In this document: positions 5,305 to 7,283 of the stretch, piece by piece | Numbering within the stretch: position 1 is the stretch's first letter | Layout: each line of letters begins with the position of its first letter | Source: Bryobacteraceae bacterium | GTDB taxonomy: Bacteria > Acidobacteriota > Terriglobia > Bryobacterales > Bryobacteraceae | Length of the DNA stretch: 7,283 bases | Reading direction: 5' to 3' | Assembly (NCBI GenBank): GCA_030044325.1 | Contig: JASHWA010000399.1 | Coordinates: forward strand, 1-7,283 | Notes under the pieces: generated by a model | Told to the model about the DNA's origin: nothing | Databases searched by the model: none | Seen by the model: the letters and a program-made list of their open reading frames with translations, nothing else | Translations under genes and position numbers: made by a program

Positions 5305-6290
5305 GCGGCCTCCTGCCTGCGGCGGCCCATCGCCTTCCGCGCCGCCGCGCAGATCGCGGCGGCATCGGGATAATAGGCGAGCTCCTCAGCGCGCGACACC
5401 GGCGCCGGGGCATCCGGAAGCGTTACCCGCTCGACCGGCGCGCGCAGCCGGTCGAATGCTTCGGCGGCGATGGTCGCGGCGATCTCCGCCGCAACCCCGG
5501 CCGTCCTCCACCCGCCGTCGGCGACCACCACGCGCCCGGTCTTGCGCGCGCTCGCCAGCGCCAGCTCGGCATCCCAGGGTTTTAACGATCTTAAATCGAT
5601 CACCTCCGCGCGAATTCCTTCCGCCTCCAGGTGCTCCGCCGCGAGCGCCGCCTGCGCGGCCATCCACGAAATCGCGATGATCGTCACGTCGGTCCCGGCG
5701 CGCCGGATTGCGCCCGCGCCGATCGGCACGTGATAGGCCGACTCGGGAACATGCCCCGCGCTCGCATACAGCCACCGGTCGTCGATATACATCACCGGGT
5801 TGGGATCGTCGAGCGCCGCGAGCATCAGCCCCTTGGCGTCGAACGCGGTCGCCGGCATCACGACTTTCAATCCGGGAACGTGCATGAACATGGCGTGCAG
5901 CGCCTGGGAATGCTGCGCGCCCTGCTCCCCGCCGCGATTGATCGCCGCGCGGATCACCAGCGGAACTCCGCGCCCGAATAGATAGGACCAGTTGGCCGCC
6001 TGGTTCACGATGGGATCCATCGCCAGCAGCATGAAATCCATGCGCGGATGAAACACGATGGGCCGCATCCCTGCGAGCGCCGCTCCCACCGCCAGTCCCG
6101 TAACCGCGTTCTCCGACACCGGACTGTCGATCACCCGCTCGCGCCCGAATTCCTTGTCGAGATCTTCGAGGCTCGCGCCCGCATACCACGGACTCCACAA
6201 TCCCTGCCCGATCACGAACACGCGTGGGTCTGAGGCAAGCGCCTGGGCGTGCGCTTCGCGAATCGCCTGCGCATAACTCAGTGAGCGCAT
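5301..6290 (-). CDS. Thiamine-diphosphate 2-oxoacid dehydrogenase/carboligase E1, beta subunit
   Basis: The protein has 329 residues, normal for bacterial E1 beta chains. It starts MRSLSYAQAIREA, typical of the family. RVIDSPVSENAVTGLAVGAA (52-71) carries Glu60, matching the glutamate that activates the thiamine ring. GAQHSQALHAMFMHVPGLKV (124-143) carries His127, matching the active-site histidine region. DPNPVMYIDDRWLY (162-175) and VIDLRSLKPWD (230-240) are also conserved. The segment RPIVFHPRMDF (76-86) replaces the usual RPVVEFMTFDF-like stretch, which marks a subfamily I recall from sugar-polymer clusters rather than housekeeping pyruvate dehydrogenase. The C-terminal transketolase-like domain (about 195-310) is intact. 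The start at 6290 has GGAGG 4 bases upstream, and the gene overlaps E1 alpha by 13 bases, as expected for an alpha2beta2 partner. The longer frame from 6554 is antiparallel-free but lies inside E1 alpha and is rejected. No E2 or E3 gene is nearby. Confidence 0.9.
   Translation of the reverse strand: MRSLSYAQAIREAHAQALASDPRVFVIGQGLWSPWYAGASLEDLDKEFGRERVIDSPVSENAVTGLAVGAALAGMRPIVFHPRMDFMLLAMDPIVNQAANWSYLFGRGVPLVIRAAINRGGEQGAQHSQALHAMFMHVPGLKVVMPATAFDAKGLMLAALDDPNPVMYIDDRWLYASAGHVPESAYHVPIGAGAIRRAGTDVTIIAISWMAAQAALAAEHLEAEGIRAEVIDLRSLKPWDAELALASARKTGRVVVADGGWRTAGVAAEIAATIAAEAFDRLRAPVERVTLPDAPAPVSRAEELAYYPDAAAICAAARKAMGRRRQEAA
5309..5314 (-). promoter_or_regulatory. Ribosome binding site AGGAGG for the sugar transferase
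   Basis: A perfect AGGAGG on the minus strand ends 4 bases before GTG 5304, inside the last codons of the E1 beta gene. It is the strongest ribosome site in the window and supports a GTG start. It would allow initiation independent of coupling. Confidence 0.85.
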
Positions 6291-7249
6291 CGCGCCTCCG
6301 CATACACCGCTTCGAGAACGCGCGAGCCCGCCGGCGTCGCTCCACGCCGCGCCCGCTCGAGCGCCTCCGCGACTTCGCGATCGATCGCTGCGCTGCGCTC
6401 GCCCAGGTCCGCCACCCCGCGCACCGCCAATTCTCGCTCGACTCTCGCGACCGGATCGCGGTTCAGCCATTCGGAGAGCTCCCCGCGCCGCTTCACGCCC
6501 ACATCCAGATCGAAGCTCGCGCCCACGTGCCCCCTCCATCGGAAAGTCCGGCACTCGATCCAGGACGGCCCGTCTCCCGTCCGCGCGCGACCCACCGCGC
6601 GCCCCGCGGCTTCGGAAACCGCCGAAACGTCATTCCCATCCGCCCGCTCACAGGAAATTCCGTGAAAAACACCGGCGCGATCGAAATTGTCCCAGACCCG
6701 GCGTTCGCGCCAGTGCATGTGGCTCGCATACAGATTGTTTTCGCAAATGAAAATCACCGGCAGCCGGTACAGCGCCGCCAGGTTCAGCGATTCATGTACC
6801 GATCCTTCCTCGATCGTCCCGTCGCCGAAAAAACTCACCGCCACGTGTCGCTCGCCGCGCATTTTGTACGCCATCGCCGCTCCCACCGCCAAGGGAACCG
6901 TCGCCCCCACGATCGGAACGGTGCCCAGGATCCCGTTTTCTTCCGAAACCAGATGCATCGACCCGCCGCGTCCCGACGAGCACCCGCTTTCCCGTCCGAG
7001 GATCTCCGCGAACATCGCCTCGAGCGAGCCGCCCTTGGCCAGATAATGCCCGTGCGAGCGATGCCCGCCCCACACCGTGTCCTCGCCCTGGAGCGCCGCG
7101 CAAACGCCCACCGCGACCGCCTCCTGGCCGATATATAAATGACAGGGACAGCGCGCCTCGCCCGATTCGACCATCCCCGCCACGGCTTCCTCCGCCCGCC
7201 GGATGCGCAGCATCGCCTCCCACCGCGCCATCAGCCCGTCGTTGGTCAT
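6278..7249 (-). CDS. Thiamine-diphosphate 2-oxoacid dehydrogenase/carboligase E1, alpha subunit
   Basis: The call is 323 residues from ATG 7249. Visible motifs include LYIGQEAVAVGV (38-49), WGGHRSHGHYLAKGG (60-74) and GRGGSMHL (93-100). The thiamine-diphosphate binding motif runs from GDG (142-144) to NN (171-172), with the Mg-diphosphate ligands Asp143 and Asn171 or Asn172. FRWRGHVGASFDLD (236-249) occupies the loop that in canonical E1 alpha reads YRxxGHS, so the phosphorylatable Ser position is changed. With the beta chain it should form an enzyme that decarboxylates a 2-oxoacid and passes the two-carbon (or longer) unit to an acceptor. The acceptor is unknown. The start at 7249 is preferred because ATGA there overlaps the stop of an upstream frame, as at the other junctions. 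The frame is open further, to ATG 7270 and possibly past the edge, and no clear ribosome site distinguishes these options. Confidence 0.9.
   Translation of the reverse strand: MTNDGLMARWEAMLRIRRAEEAVAGMVESGEARCPCHLYIGQEAVAVGVCAALQGEDTVWGGHRSHGHYLAKGGSLEAMFAEILGRESGCSSGRGGSMHLVSEENGILGTVPIVGATVPLAVGAAMAYKMRGERHVAVSFFGDGTIEEGSVHESLNLAALYRLPVIFICENNLYASHMHWRERRVWDNFDRAGVFHGISCERADGNDVSAVSEAAGRAVGRARTGDGPSWIECRTFRWRGHVGASFDLDVGVKRRGELSEWLNRDPVARVERELAVRGVADLGERSAAIDREVAEALERARRGATPAGSRVLEAVYAEARCAH
6295..6299 (-). promoter_or_regulatory. Ribosome binding site GGAGG for E1 beta
   Basis: GGAGG on the minus strand ends 4 bases before ATG 6290 and lies inside the end of E1 alpha. It fixes the E1 beta start. 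Confidence 0.8.
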
Positions 7250-7283
7250 CGATAAAACTCGCGCATGCATGCGGCCACGTAGC
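7246..7283 (-). CDS. C-terminal tail of an unidentified upstream gene, cut by the right edge
   Basis: On the minus strand a frame entering from the right edge reads YVAACMREFYR and stops at TGA 7248-7246, forming an ATGA overlap with the E1 alpha start at 7249. Eleven residues cannot identify a family. A helical tail ending in Arg is common among cytoplasmic sugar enzymes. The main support is that the overlap style matches the next junctions in the operon. Confidence 0.4.
   Translation of the reverse strand, partial: YVAACMREFYR

Overview
The window is a high-GC stretch of bacterial chromosome carrying part of a surface-polysaccharide (exopolysaccharide or O-antigen type) locus. The composition, the FecR-like protein with a Gly/Ala-rich linker and C-terminal membrane anchor, and the style of the small secreted protein at 2277-2678 suggest an Acidobacteriota member, perhaps Solibacter/Bryobacterales-like. 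That placement is an inference from family resemblance, not from a marker gene.

Right to left on the minus strand, the first operon segment runs from the right edge to 2690. It holds the last codons of an unidentified gene (7246-7283), the alpha and beta subunits of a thiamine-diphosphate 2-oxoacid dehydrogenase/carboligase E1 enzyme (6278-7249 and 5301-6290), a phosphoglycosyltransferase that would start glycan assembly on undecaprenyl phosphate (4558-5304), and a full-length WbpM/CapD-type nucleotide-sugar 4,6-dehydratase (2690-4561). Every stop codon overlaps the next start, by 4 to 13 bases, so translation is probably coupled throughout.

A single plus-strand gene (2277-2678) for a small exported, membrane-associated protein of unknown function interrupts the minus-strand genes. 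It converges on the dehydratase gene, with 11 bases between the stop codons, and diverges from the next minus-strand segment. The divergent region (about 2160-2276) is AT-richer than its surroundings and contains a perfect 7-bp-arm palindrome beside a TTGACA hexamer. This is the best candidate control region in the window.

The second minus-strand segment reads 2261 to 1. It holds an O-antigen ligase/polymerase (Wzy/WaaL) membrane protein, a secreted FecR-like protein with an OB-like domain and a C-terminal membrane anchor, and the first 35 residues of a membrane protein cut off by the left edge. These genes too are joined by stop/start overlaps.

As a working model, the dehydratase makes a UDP-4-keto-6-deoxy amino sugar, the phosphoglycosyltransferase loads the first sugar-phosphate on the lipid carrier, and the Wzy/WaaL protein polymerises or ligates the product. 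The E1 pair has no E2 or E3 partner gene in view. It may attach a two-carbon unit to a keto-sugar or make a modifying group, and that is the most interesting question here. No RNA genes, CRISPR arrays, insertion sequences or attachment sites were seen, and there is no gene-free stretch over 300 bases.
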